Origin: Protea cynaroides
Lineage: Eukaryota; Streptophyta; Magnoliopsida; Proteales; Proteaceae
Direction of reading: 5' to 3'
DNA: 64,000 nucleotides
Assembly (NCBI GenBank): GCA_028583415.1
Contig: CM053276.1
Span: 122,137,166-122,201,165 of the forward strand
The translations under genes and the position numbers were made by a program. A model generated the notes under the pieces. The model saw only the letters and a list, made by a program, of their open reading frames with translations, made no database searches and was not told the DNA's origin. The number at the start of each line of letters is the position of its first letter. Position 1 is the first letter of the stretch. This document shows, one piece after another, positions 11,803 through 23,510 of the stretch.

Positions 11803-13305
11803 CCTGAAGTATTTAATCATCATAATAAGTGACAACTATACTACATAGTAAATGAATATGATTCTATGATTAATACCAACCAACAACTAATTAGCAAGAA
11901 AATTGTATGCTATATATGCAAGCTAATTAATTCCTTTGAAAATTTAACCGGACTACATATACATCATTGGGACGATATATGCACTGGTCCTTTTAATATA
12001 TATGCGAAACTGCAAAGGAATAATGGTCGTCAGAATTCCATCACTTTTGGGTGAATATAAAATCTCTAGACCAATACCCTTCAAACCATGTATATGATCA
12101 TTATTTAATCTTGACAACACTACCTTTGGGTGGACATTGCCTAACTGGGCTATCATAAATTGTGAAAAACTTTGAGTTTGAAAATATCACAATAAAACTG
12201 AATGTGCCACTTTGGTGGTCACAACCCAATCCGATTATAATATTTACAAAACTCGAATTAAACAATAAAATAGAAATCTTTAACATATATATTAAAATAC
12301 ATAAGTATTTATACTCAAATAGTCACATATCATGCACCATACATCTCATCATGTATCTGGTAATTAACAAATGAAACGAATACTATATAAAAAATCGCAA
12401 CCAAATTCCAAAATTATATTAAAATGTACTGTTTTAGCAAAAACACGTTCTACAGTGATCAGAAAACACTCATACTTTATACCAGAATTTAGGGCATGAC
12501 GAGACAAAGCTGAGGGGACAAACCGCAAGTCCATTGGACCTTCCAAGAGCCAGCACACGCAGATCAAAGGGGTGCGTGAACCCCACTCTCCAGGACTGGT
12601 TTAGACCCTCAAAATCGGGTTAAACGGAAGCCGACCCGGGGTTGGTCTAAGGTGAACCAAACAGGGCCGGTCCGACCACACTGATCAAAATTCGGGTCAA
12701 TTTCTCGGGTTCTAGAGTCGATCCACCCGGTCAAATGTTTCTGTATTCGGGTTGATCCATCGGGTCATATCCCCAGGTCAAAGGTTTTGGGTCATGGACC
12801 AACCCACAGGTTCTGCCCATCGAAACTGGGTAGGGCCTGACAATCGGTTCGGGTCTGAACCATCCAATCGGGTTACACGTGTTGACCCACACGTGTACCC
12901 CTTGACGTCAGCAGAGTTGACCCGGTCTGATGGGTTCTGGGTCAACTCGTCGGGTCGACTCGCCAGGGCTTTTGAGTCGATCGACCTTTTTTTTTATTTT
13001 TTTTTAATCAGCCGGCGAGTGCATCTCACTTACTTCTATCGGCAGAACGTGAGAGCACATCTGGCGTCGGACAACCACTAAATTTATATCGTCGTGACCT
13101 TCTCGACGAGATCTTTAATTTGATATATTATTCTTGACTTTTTACCGGTTGAAAATTTTTTCTTTTTGTAAGAATGTGATTTGGCCATATTTGTTCGAAT
13201 GAGTTGAAAAAAAAAATTCAATTCTTACAATCAAACTCATAGGTAGAGATGTATACTATATTCTACCATTGATTTTAGGTCTGTAGGTCTAGTTCTGATA
13301 CTAAC
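11803..13305 (-). other. Long untranslated leader of the copia element
   Basis: About 1.5 kb separates gag from the 5' LTR, long for a copia leader. The half nearest the LTR (about 12560-13000) is markedly GC-richer, with many CGGGTC/GGGTCAA words, while 11838-12480 is AT-rich. No coding domain is seen. An old nested insertion is possible but no target duplication was found. Confidence 0.5.
13284..13305 (-). promoter_or_regulatory. Primer-binding site of the copia element
   Basis: Reading the minus strand from the LTR edge gives GTTAGTATCAGAACTAG. TAGTATCAGAAC matches the initiator tRNA-Met-type site TGGTATCAGAGC at ten of twelve positions. Confidence 0.7.
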
Positions 13306-13703
13306 TATTAGATTTGAATGACATACAGATCTCATAGAACACAATGGTAATAGAATATTAAAAGTAATCACATACCTGATTACCTGTTGAGTAGTTTGAT
13401 TTTCCTTTAGTCTTCAAGCTTTGATCGCATTCCCTTGACTATAGTCTTCCACAGCCTTCAGAGGATATTCTAGTTCTCTTGCTAATGAGTGCTGAGAGAA
13501 TTATTTCATGTACTGTGACTGTGGAGACTATGATCTAATATTTATAAAGATATTGCCATAACCTCTAATTCTCTTCCCATAAATAGAATTAGAGTTATCA
13601 ATCTCAAATCAATGGCAAACCAATCGAATCGATTTTTACCGTGTCAATCATGCTTTCACTAAATAACTAGTTTAAATAATTAATGGAACCCACAAATCCA
13701 ACA
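13306..13703 (-). repeat. 5' LTR of the copia element
   Basis: It is the direct repeat partner of 6802-7190. Its plus-strand left end has decayed from TG to TA; its right end is TCCAACA, followed by the AACCA target duplication. Confidence 0.93.
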
Positions 13704-13708
13704 AACCA

Positions 13709-14419
13709 TGCATTGCAATTGGGGATGCCAATCAAGAAATCACATCAGTGCACGGCCGCCGGGGCTACACATGTAGAATTCTACATATGCAAGAAGTGTT
13801 GCTTACTTGGCTGAAGAAGACCCATCGCACATTGGCCATGAGAAGTTATGAACTGTGATTTTTAAGGAATCCCAATTACTCAACTCACTTTTACCTTTTG
13901 AAGAACCCACAAAATTCTAACGGACGGCTCACGAATTGCTGAGAGGTATTTCATGTGACAAAAATGGTTGCCAATTGCCATTTTAAAGGGAAGCCCTTGT
14001 AGTATAGTGGTGACTGTCAAGCTCGTGAGTGTTGACGATATAAGTCCAGAGTTGGTGACTGTTTGGTGAATGCCTTGTAGTATTGTAAGTCCTGGAGGTG
14101 GTGAATGCTGGTGTAAGTCCTGGAGGTGGTAGCTGTTTGGTGAATGCTAGAGTAAGTCTAGGAGGTAGTGATGAAATCTCCTATCTCCATTGGATGTATG
14201 CTATTTGGCCCACGTTTTTCACCCCTTCCTCTCCCCTCGGGCCCCACTGAATGTCAAATCCCCTCCAGACCACCATAAATTTTTTTTTTCATTTGAAAGA
14301 AATGGTTGGTGGAGGACCCAGATGAACTTCATTGGCAAAGTTTTAGCACCGAACAAAGAGGGAAAGTGATTAAAAAGAGAGTTTATAAGTGTCAAAAAAT
14401 TACATAAATGACAATAAAG
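13709..14419. other. Intergenic with small GT-rich tandem repeats
   Basis: Between about 14040 and 14170 the words GTAAGTCCTGGAGGTGGT and GCTGTTTGGTGAATGC recur two or three times with mutations. No gene is recognised. Confidence 0.45.
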
Positions 14420-14662
14420 GGACAGAAATCATCTCCTGCCTGGGTTTGGGCGGGAGACTGGGCGGCCTGGATGGATGGTCGCCACCTGGCATTCGGAGGG
14501 ATCCGAGCCCTCTATCCGAGCTGACCCCCCAATCGACAAGCTGAGCCGACTGGAGGGTCGGCTCGGATGGAGGGTTCGGATCCCTCCGAGTGTCAAGTGA
14601 CAGCCATCCATCCGGACCACCCAGTCTCCCGTCCAAACTCAGGCAGGAGACGATGTGGATCC
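14420..14662. mobile_element. Hairpin MITE, copy 1
   Basis: A 243-bp palindromic element. Its left end GGACAGAAATCATCTCC pairs with the right end, which reads GGATCCACATCGTCTCC on the opposite strand. The arms run inward through CTCCTGCC...GGGCGGGAG and ATGGATGG to a loop with GACAAGCTGAGCCGA. It belongs to the family at 32511, 35346, 54197 and 56418. No nine-base target duplication is visible here (ACAATAAAG against TGTCCTCCA). Open frames on both strands inside it are artefacts of the palindrome. Confidence 0.8.
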
Positions 14663-15061
14663 TGTCCTCCATAGTGGAAACTTTAAAAACACATGTTTTC
14701 AATGCTTCAAAAAAAAAAATGTTAACATCTTCTAATGATTGTACTAGTTTGAAATTTGATGAGATTTTGGGTGTAACTCCTATATCACATCTTACACACA
14801 CAAAAAAAAAAAGGTCCTATATCACATGGAACCACTTGTGTTAGCCCATGTACATCATGTGGCAAACGTAACAAAATCAAGATGTCAACAAAATTGGTAA
14901 GCCCTAAAATTACCTTATTACCTCATGCGATTTGGACCAGTCCATGGAAATTTTGAGCTTAATATTGAATTACATTTTTCTGGGTCTCAGGCTTGACTTT
15001 ACTCAAAATTGGTCTCTCAGTAGATCCAGCCCAGCCCAGCCAGGATTGGAATCAAGCTCAA

Positions 15062-15490
15062 GACACAATTTATTTATTTATTTTATTTTTATTTTTTTGC
15101 AACCGGAAGCCCCCATAAGGGCAAATATTATTAAGAAATAGGGCAAAATTGTACAATGCTAAGGAGGTCCGAAGGAAAACTGGACTCTCAAATCCTAAGT
15201 TGGGGTAAGTTAATGCCCATTTTATAACATTATGGGCAATGAGAATTCTGTGATCTAGGAAGAAAACAGTAAACACAAGAAGTGAGCTGAGACCTATCCC
15301 AAAATATATATATAGAAGGTGAGCTGAGCACTAAAGCTTACAGTCCGAATCTAAGAAGACCTTGGAGATGCCAACTCTGGGGGCAGTTTTCAATGCCAAC
15401 CGAACTGCAAGAGCTTCGCCTGCAAGATGGTCGGTTGCAACAGACGCAAGGTGGCCCTTGTGATCAAGAATGCAAAGAAACCAATGGGCT
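15062..15490 (-). mobile_element. L1-type LINE 3' end (RNase H region and A-tail)
   Basis: Reading the minus strand, one frame gives HKGHLASVATDHLAGEALAV, RLALKTAPRVGISKVFLDSD, which resembles the RNase H tail of plant L1 elements, followed by a disrupted segment and an A-rich tail (T-rich on the plus strand at 15068-15098). It is 5'-truncated, as LINE copies usually are, and non-coding now. Confidence 0.65.
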
Positions 15491-15644
15491 TCAGGTCAAA
15501 GAGTACCCCACCCCCCTATAATTTGAAGTTCCCTTTATATCTTTCCTCTTTATCCAATCACCCATAAAAACACTCTTTTGAAATCTGTTCCCCAAGCAAA
15601 CCCCTCCCCTTAAATTAATATATACCTTAATCTGGAAGTAGTAT

Positions 15645-15760
15645 CGATAACTGTTATTCTAAATCTCTGCAAGGATCAAGATTTGCATCAAAACAACTCA
15701 TACTGCCATCTAACCAGCTGACCTTTATTCTTTATTTAGAAGACAAAGATCCACAGGGTT
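15645..15760. repeat. Left arm of ~100-bp inverted repeat
   Basis: The stretch TCTCTGCAAGGATCAAGATT through TTTATTTAGAAGACAAAGATCC is matched in inverted orientation at 16815-16925, with mismatches and small indels. The two arms enclose two tandem non-LTR retroelement ends. Confidence 0.75.
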
Positions 15761-15834
15761 TGTGAGGAGAGAAAGTGGGTAAGGCTCATTGCTCATTATG
15801 TGAGAGGGCCTGCTACCCTAAATTGTATATGAAA

Positions 15835-16290
15835 ATTTTTACCAAGTTATATATACAACTCTACTCAACTCAATGCAGCCTTACACAAATTAAATGAGAT
15901 CGATTACATTGGATCCTATTTTTTCAATCAGCTCCATTCAAAACCTTACAATATTTTAGTCTTAAACTATATATGTATCTCCTTTTCACTTCTCTTATGG
16001 TCATTTTAGACCTTTCTCTGGCTCTTTTAGCTCATTCAATTTAAAATATATCACTTTTTCATACTTAAGCATTCAAAGACATCTATTGCACATATCCATG
16101 CTATCTTAGTCGAGTTTCTCGCAACCTATCATGAAACGGGGAAACTCTCAGATTCACTCTAATTTGTTCATTATTTATCTTATCTTTTTTAGTTTTACCA
16201 CTCATCCACCATCCTCATTTCAACACCACTAAATATGTCAAAATATTTTTTCTTTACTGCCCAACATTCACTCTCATACCAAATTATATA
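15835..16290 (-). mobile_element. Non-LTR retrotransposon 3' end, unit 1
   Basis: On the minus strand this reads as the C-terminal tail of a non-LTR reverse transcriptase with pieces of the WAVKK...MRM...KDK...N.EQIR...L signature, full of stops. It is followed by a near-copy at 16291-16735, about 440 bp apart. The signature resembles RTE-like or related LINEs more than L1. Confidence 0.6.
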
Positions 16291-16735
16291 CATCTCAAAC
16301 TCAACTCAATGAAGCCTTCCACGAACTAAATGAGATCAACTACATTGGATCTTATTTCTTCAATCGACTCCATTCAAAGCTGTACAATATTTTAGTCTTA
16401 AACCATACATGTATCTCCTCGTCACTTCTCTTATGATCATTTTAAACCTTCCTCTAACTCTTTTAGCTCCTTCAATTTAAAATAAATCATTTTTTTCATA
16501 CTTGAGCATTCAAAGGCGTCTATTGCACATCCGTGCCCCCTTAGATGAGTTTCTTGCAGCCTATCATGAAACGGGGAAACTCTCAAATTCACTCTAATTT
16601 GTTCATTATTTATCTTATCTTTTGTAATTTTACCACTCATCTACCATCCTCATTTCAGCACGACTAAATTTGTCTAAATGTTTTTCCTTTATTGCCCAAC
16701 ATTCACTCTCATACCAAATTATATATATTTAGTAT
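16291..16735 (-). mobile_element. Non-LTR retrotransposon 3' end, unit 2
   Basis: The tandem copy of the preceding unit. The minus-strand frame at 16437-16640 gives MSGKITKDKINNEQIRVNLR then VSPFHDRLQETHLRGHG, matching the conserved end of LINE reverse transcriptases (KDKIRNE, then LRWFGH). Both units share ends near CCAAATTATATA and CAACTCAATG, so they arose by tandem duplication or by insertion side by side. Confidence 0.65.
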
Positions 16736-16814
16736 ATAAATGATCTTTGAGTACCATATAGACATGGGTGGATTTGAGTTGGCTGATCAACCATCAGTGT
16801 TTAACTGCCTTGTC

Positions 16815-16925
16815 TGTTCGGATCTCTGTCTTCTAAATAAAGAAGGGTGGTCAGCTTAGACGACAGTATGAGTTGCTCTGATGCAAAATCTTGATCCTTG
16901 CAGAGATCTAGAACACCAGCTGCCG
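16815..16925. repeat. Right arm of ~100-bp inverted repeat
   Basis: The inverted partner of 15645-15760. Together the two arms could form a stem around about 1 kb of LINE sequence. No clear target duplication was found at the outer edges. Confidence 0.75.
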
Positions 16926-17368
16926 ACAGGACATCTAGTTTAATGTCAACATTATTTCAATCCACTGCTTCCATTGGGGACACAGTAATCAGAATTCAGA
17001 AATTGTATTTGACTATTTGTAATGAAAGAAGCAAAAGAATAAAAAAAAAGAAACAAGATGGTTAGACATTTTCCATAGTCACTGATTCTGGTGTCATGAT
17101 GTCCCACATTAGCTCAACTAGCTGTTTATCTTTGGAGAAACACTGCAAATCTCGACCAGAACCTATCCAACATTGCTCTTCTTGAATTTCAGTATTGGGT
17201 TTCAAATGACCTGTGCATGTATGCTTTTATATGTACAAATGCAGCTATTGAAGCTTTGTTTATGACCATACCGATTCCTTCAATAGAGAAGTCAGTCTGC
17301 AGACATCTGTTTTGAACTCTGAAGCCCACATCATTTTGAAACAACAGATGATACCAGATCAACACATT

Positions 17369-20172
17369 TCAAAGAGACCCTTCAAAGGACACCTGAAAAT
17401 GTGGAGATTTTGGTGTCTGCACTGCTGCTGTGGCAAGGCCTTGAAGCAGCTTGATGACATCCACAGTGTCATCGAGGTAGTATTTTGCCTTACTTGGTTT
17501 CTGACCTACAGTGCAGGCAAACACTTCGGCAATGGCGGGCAAGGATGGATTCGAGACAGATCTTGCAATGCTCTCAAACATATCTTCATCTGATCGATCA
17601 TCTCCTATACACAACACAAAATCTGGTGGCTTTCCCTGACTCAACATGGTTGATATGAGATTCTCAACAACTATACCCTTGCTTACACCCTGCAATTATC
17701 AGGTAAGAGTAGTCATTATAATCATCAAACAACATTTCCACTTTCTAGGCAAGGAGATGGGAGGTTATTAATGCTTTACCTGAGGTTTCACTTCAACAAT
17801 GTGTTGACCTCTTTTAACAACAACCGGATCGTTAGTGAGCACACTCTCCAGATGATCAAGCAGCTCCTTTGCCTGGCAGGACCCAAAATCTGGGTCAGCT
17901 TCTTGATGGTGCCAGACCAGTGCACTCTCCTTATGCTCAATATATGATCCATCGGTTGTTTCTGTGTAGGGTACCATCACAGGCTCAGCAATCTTTTTCC
18001 AATCAAAGTTTGTTCCCAATGAAGGAGACTCCCATTCAGAATCCTTAGTCCACCTATAACAAGACAAATGGAAAACTCAGGATCATAAATGAAAAACGAT
18101 CAAAGAGAAGTTATCAAACCTTATCTACTCTCCCCACAAGAAAAGTAATTTAGCAGTTACCTTGTGAAGTAGCCATGCTCAGCAGCAATTCCAAGCTTCT
18201 CACAGGAAGAAAACCATTTGCTTAGAGAATCCTTTCCTCTGCCACTCACAATGAAGACGATATTCTTTGGATCATTGCATAAACTATTCAAAACTGAAAT
18301 AACTTCACTGCTAGGAGTCTTGTCGACGGATGTTTGTGGCATCATGGTGCCATCATAGTCCAAAAGGATCACTCGGCTATTTGTCCTGTTATATGCAGAG
18401 ACAATGTGCTCAACTGAAAGCTTCCTGAAATTAGGGCCCAAAGCAACAACCCTGAAGCACAAACCAAACCCAATGCCCCAACACCTCTTGAGGAAATGCT
18501 CTCGGCAAGCTCTCTCTAAGTCCTGATCGAAACTCCGAGCCCAATAGCCAACATCATGAGAGCTAACATACTTATAGTGTTTCTCATGCCGCATTTGCTT
18601 TTCAGCTTCGGGCATGGTGATTGCCAAATTCATGGCTTCAGAGACAGCATCAATGTTCCATGGATTGACCCGAATGGCACCACTAAGGGAGGGCGAGCAC
18701 CCAATGAACTCTGAGACGACGATCATGCTCTTTCTTGGGGTGTTTGACCCATCAAAACCCAAAGCCTCGTCCAAAACAGGGCTACTTTGCCTGCAAACTG
18801 TGTACGTGTAAGGAACCAAATTCATTCCATCCCTCACTGCATTCACCACGCAGCATTCAGCAATGGCATAATATGCAGCCTTCTCAAGTGTAGGAACAGA
18901 ACCATTGATGAAGACAATCGGCTCATACCCGGGCTTTCCATATCTCTCATTGACAGATTTTGCAGTGAGATGTGTCTCATCTTGAACTTCCTCAATATCC
19001 TTACCCTGAGTCCTTGCAGGATTCGCAATCTGAACCAAAACCACCTTCTCCTTCAGTTCAGGGTGCTGTTCTAGTAGCTGTCCCATTGCAAGAAACTTAA
19101 AACTGATACCCTTGAACATATCCATATCATCCACACCCACAATTACAGTCTTCCCTTTAAACCGTTCTTTCAGCTCTCGGGCCTTCTTGACGGTCTCCGG
19201 GAGTGACAGAACAGATGCAAGCTGACCCATGTGTATCCCAACAGGTAAAATCTTAATGCTCACAACCCGGCCATAATATTCGAGCCCAATGTAACCCCTC
19301 TTAGATTCATAATCTAGACCCAACATCCTACTACAGCAGGACAAAAAGTGTCTTGCATAATCAAACGTATGGAAGCCTATAAGATCAGAATTCAGTAAAG
19401 CCCGGAGGATCTCATCCCTCACAGGCAAAGTTCTATATATCTCTGAAGAGGGAAAAGGGCTGTGAAGGAAAAATCCAAGCTTCACTCGGGGGAAGCGTTT
19501 CCTCAAGAAGGTGGGCAACACCATGAGATGATAATCATGAACCCACACATAATCCTCATCTGGGTTTATCACTTCCATCACTTTGTCTGCAAAAATCTTG
19601 TTGGCCGATACATAGGCCTGCCACAGAACCCGATTAAAACGGGTTCCATGGTTAGGCGATATAGGCAACATATAATGGAACAGAGGCCACAGATGCTGCT
19701 TACAGAAGCCATGATAGAACTTATTCTGAATATCGGGAGGCAAAAAGGTAGGGACGCACCGAAACTTGTCGAGAAGCAACTGGGCTACCTCGTCTTGCTC
19801 TGAAACATCGATCTCAGCCTTCAAGCAGCCTACATAAACAACTTCGACATCAGGAGGGAACCCATCTTTGAGCTGCAACACAAGCGCGTCATTGTCCAAT
19901 TCAAAAGACCATTTTTTGCTCTCTGAGTCACGCTGAGTTTTCAAGGGGAGCTGATTTGCAACAATAATCCTCCGTTCCTGCGAAACAGAGGACACGGCAT
20001 CGGAACCCACGCATTCACTGCGACTCTCATCGTCATAATCGCCGTCAAAATCAGAGATTATCCCAGAAGCCGTCATTACCCTCGGAAGCCGGTTCATGGT
20101 TTGGCCGATGTTGGGGAAATCCTCTTGGGAAGATACCAAATTCAACAAATTCGCATACGATCTAGAAAACAT
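17369..20172 (-). CDS. Class II trehalose-6-phosphate synthase/phosphatase-like protein (TPS8/9/10-type)
   Basis: Three exons on the minus strand, each joined at GT-AG sites with matching phase: 20172-18161, 18053-17780 and 17689-17369, giving 868 residues. The start is the ATG at 20172 (MFSRSYANLLNL, a class II N-terminus); the open frame extends 27 bases further upstream only through a TTG. An N-terminal glycosyltransferase-20 domain carries WVHDYHLMVLP and the FFLHSPFPSSEIYR motif. At residues 347-355 it reads VDDMDMFKG, where catalytic class I enzymes have VDRLDYIKG. The C-terminal HAD phosphatase domain keeps LDYDGT (604-609) and GDDRSDEDMF (791-800). Class II proteins generally lack measurable synthase activity and are thought to act in trehalose-6-phosphate signalling. 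The three-exon layout and C-terminal sequence fit the TPS8/9/10 clade best; the exact paralogue is not certain. Confidence 0.95.
17690..17779 (-). other. TPS intron 2
   Basis: The donor GTAAAGCATT follows CCTCAG (Pro-Gln) and the acceptor is ATAATTGCAG before Gly-Val-Ser. Phase 0, inside the VEVKPQ/GVSKG segment conserved in the family. Confidence 0.9.
18054..18160 (-). other. TPS intron 1
   Basis: The donor GTAACTGC follows CACAAG and the acceptor is TTGTTATAG. It interrupts an Arg codon (AG|G) just after GYFTR in the phosphatase domain. Confidence 0.9.
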
Positions 20173-20560
20173 ATCTTTTCTTTGCCTTCCAGAAAACAAG
20201 AACTAGACCCCAAAGATCGAATTTTATACCAAAATGAAATTTGGGTTGTCTAGGTTCTTAGGGTTTGAGACTTTTCAGGTCGTATTATAACGAGTATTAC
20301 AGACAAGAAGCGAAACTCTCATGGGCCGAAGAAGATTTAGAATCGTAAGAGAAAGAAAGAAACCCATAAAAACCGTTCTATGAGCAGAGCAGACCAAAAG
20401 AAGAACAGAGAACCTTATTAACAAAGAAGGTCTATGTGTGTGACCTTAAAACGGAAGGAAGCCATCATCATAAATGCAAGTCCCTCTCTCTGTTCTACTA
20501 TAAAATCTGTCAGCGGTTCTTCGATTCTCATCTCCCTATATAACCACAACTGTTTTCTTT
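20173..20560 (-). promoter_or_regulatory. TPS 5' leader and core promoter
   Basis: On the minus strand a TATA-like TTATATAGG lies at about 20536-20545, roughly 365 bases upstream of the ATG, which would give a long leader as is common in class II TPS genes. No convincing upstream ORF conserved with other species can be asserted from this sequence alone. Confidence 0.45.
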
Positions 20561-20689
20561 TCTCCGGTCTCTCTTTCTTATCTGAGGTAACAATGTAAAT
20601 TCAGCTAATATCAGGGGTTAAGTTAAATCTAACCCGTACCAAATTTCTCGAATGACGGAATTGCCCATCACAAAGATTCAAAGGTACGA

Positions 20690-21436
20690 ATCACGTGGTA
20701 GGGGTGTTTTAGTAATTTGGACGAGATAAAGATTGTCAATATTGGGAGAACAGGACACGTAATGGGATTGGGGCAAATACAGCTGTAAAAATTCCACCCC
20801 CCGGTCACGCGCCTGGATAAGCTCCAGCTGGCGCGTAAGAGATAACGATAACATATTTCAAACATTCATTTAACTTTCCTCCTCCCTGTGATTAAATTAG
20901 AATAAAACTTTAGAGTATCGTATGGAATGTTAACACGTGTCAGTACCGTAGAAAGAAATGTGTAGTGCCCGTATCGTTCAACGGCAACTGGATAGCCACG
21001 TTTTTAATTTAACAGACCAATCCCGGAACTTTTGACTGCTGACTTGGCTGTAGTAGTTGGGTCGGTTAGGCGTTACAGACACGACACGTCATGTTGTGTG
21101 ACATGGTGGAATAGTTAGGCAGGAGGGATGACGTGGACAGTATTCAATGGCGTCACGTGGGTCGCTGGTTTTCGCACAGAGACATAAAGAAGATTAAAAA
21201 TAAGACGCATAAAAAAAAAAAAGATTAAAAAATAAGAATTCGGGGAACAGTTTTTAGGTACATACTACATAGTTATCCGAAATCCTGAGGTGGGGTCCAC
21301 TTTTGACGAGCGAAAGAAGGGGGTGTGCAAGTCGCATCGGGGCCCACTTTATCCGTGAAGTAATTTTTTTATTTTCTTCGGGTCTATCTGAATTCTGAAG
21401 ACAATATGTTTAGGTTCATAATACATGCCACGTGGG
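20690..21436. promoter_or_regulatory. Cluster of CACGTG/ACGT boxes upstream of TPS
   Basis: Perfect CACGTG palindromes occur at 20692-20697, 20934-20939, 21154-21159 and 21429-21434. Further ACGT-core sites are GACACGTAA near 20754, GCCACGTT near 20996, GACACGTCA near 21085 and GATGACGTGG near 21128. Such G-box/ABRE motifs bind bZIP and bHLH factors and are typical of ABA-, stress- and light-responsive promoters. They lie 0.5-1.3 kb upstream of the TPS start. Confidence 0.55.
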
Positions 21437-23158
21437 GCCCACCTAAGGATGGCCTCTGTTTTTAATCTGTTCTTTCTTTTTAGCTTCATGTGAGATTCGT
21501 GAACGTACACGTAGACGTATACTGGGTTTTTGGTCTGTATTCTAGTTCATTATGGAATTTGGTAAAAAAAAATTAATTTTTTGGAAATTCATCTTTTTAC
21601 CTTTTTTTTATTATTTAAAATCTAAAACAAGAATATCTCATATTTTTTATTTTTATTCTATGATAGAAATGCATTATTCCGTCAGAATGCATTCTAATAG
21701 TACATAACAAATGTAACCGTAATGTTCTGGATTTTGATATTTCTTTAAGGTAGAATGGTAGATATACGTGTGGTGCAAGCAATTAACAGTGACATTGACG
21801 AGTTCCTAATTAAAACCGTGCATCAAACTGGGTTATTGACCCGGAATGACAAACCCGTATCCGGCTCTATATTGGGTTAACTCAAATGGACTTTTACTAA
21901 GGTCAACAACCAATAAGCAACAGCCGACCAGTTGAATGAAAAGAGCCAATTCGTAATTTCTACTTTCTAATATTGACTGACTTCGGATTTAAAATTTGGT
22001 GCAGATTTAGTCGGAGCTCCACCGATAATCTCGAATCATTTTAGTCAATTGTTAGGCCAATCTGGACCCAACTAGAGTGTCAACAGGGAAGACCATTGAT
22101 CTTTTGAAGGAAAATATCATCTTTAGCCGCCCAACCTGTTCAGCCGTCCAGCACCGTTGGATCTTTCTCCTGCGTGGGATTCACAGTTGAAGAGAATCTG
22201 AATTTTCTTTTTTGGTATTTTCCCGGTGAAGTATATTTTTTTTTCTCTAAATTTAAACTAGAGGTTAATCCATTTTGCAGATGGTCAACAGTGATTCAAT
22301 GAAATTTGGGCATGACATCACATGAAATTATTTAACAAAATATTATTTATAATTATGGTGTTGGTTTTCATACACCATCGTGTTTATATGAAACATGATC
22401 AACATTTTAAAAGCAGGATAAATCCACAAGAAATGAGTAATTCTATCCAAAGATGAAGTGTGTTAATCATGTTTCATACATGATTGTTATAAAAACTCTT
22501 ACATAACATTCTTATATATCTGTTATGTGTATCTTGAATTCTTGTGACTCACTTTGAAGATTGATCCATTTAAATAAAATTTGGTGATGATGCGAATGAG
22601 AATTTTTTTGGGTACGATTTGATCTGATCCTATGGATCAGTCAGACTGAGAAGAGATATATTTTGTTCTTTTCGTGTCTTGCTGCCCTAACCCTAGAGAT
22701 GAGTTTCAAAGGGATTTTCGAGTTAGAGATTTGAAAGAGAATTTGTTCTTTAGATATCTCTATTTTAGTACTTCATTTTACACACTGAATCATCCTTATA
22801 TTCTTTAGTGGATGTTCACATTAAATCTCTGCGTCATTTTGCTTGAATCGTTTCTTATTTCTTGTCTCTTGCTGTTTCTTAATGTTTGTTTTGATTACCA
22901 ATAAGAATATAATTCAAAATATTTAAGAAGCTAAGATTGTCCATTGGACAAGTCATTGGATAAAATAAATAAAAAAAGTTTGAATTCTTGACACAGTTGT
23001 TTAGGTCAATGGTCAATAGTCAATGGTTATCCAAATCGGTCCAACCATCTGATCCAATGATCCATGAAACCATATCATCGGTATATAATCCTCAAAAATT
23101 AAATCAAATACTTGAATGTACTTGCATATGCCCACCCTAGAGAAGGAAATATTATTTA

Positions 23159-23200
<42 letters not shown>

Positions 23201-23510
23201 GACTATATACATTGGACTTGAATTGTTTTTTGTTGTTCAATCGTCAGTTATCCATTGAACAGGCTAGAACTATTGACACGTATACTGATGCATCACAGTC
23301 CATCCAATAAATAATTAATAAATTAAACAATAGAAGAAGATTTTTTTTTTTAAATACTTCTCTAAAATTATGACCTTCTCTTAGAGAAACTAGTAAAGAA
23401 AACAATTGGAGCAAGCAAGGATAAGAAAATCACATAACTTGAAACTTCATGAGAAATTTTAAATAGAATTGTGGGACCCTTTTAATTGCATAATCCAACT
23501 CTCATTTTAT
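21437..23510. other. Intergenic, AT-rich
   Basis: No gene is recognised. It contains a (GA)n microsatellite at about 23162-23196. The short open frame over that repeat is not a gene. Confidence 0.5.

Larger units (their letters stand above)
6797..13708 (-). mobile_element. Complete but degenerate Ty1/copia retrotransposon
   Basis: Two direct repeats of 389 and 398 bp (6802-7190 and 13306-13703) enclose, on the minus strand, gag, protease, integrase, reverse transcriptase and RNase H in the copia order. Identical AACCA target duplications sit at 6797-6801 and 13704-13708. Next to the 5' LTR (right side) lies a primer-binding site reading TAGTATCAGAAC on the minus strand, close to the initiator-tRNA-Met site TGGTATCAGAGC. 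Next to the 3' LTR lies the purine tract AAGTAAGAGAT. My hand alignment of the LTRs gives about 40-45 substitutions plus indels, so the insertion is old. All coding domains carry stops or frameshifts. Confidence 0.95.

Noticed and set aside
14411..14671. A nine-base target duplication around hairpin copy 1
   Set aside because: ACAATAAAG and TGTCCTCCA do not match, and shifting the ends gives no better pair. The copy is kept on structure and loop sequence only.
14400..14844. Open frames on both strands over the hairpin element
   Set aside because: Palindromic GC-rich sequence gives mirror frames. The same happens at 32463-32804, 54118-54428 and 56402-56596.
20173..20199. Upstream extension of the TPS frame
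   Set aside because: The extra nine codons start at TTG. The ATG at 20172 begins the conserved class II N-terminus.
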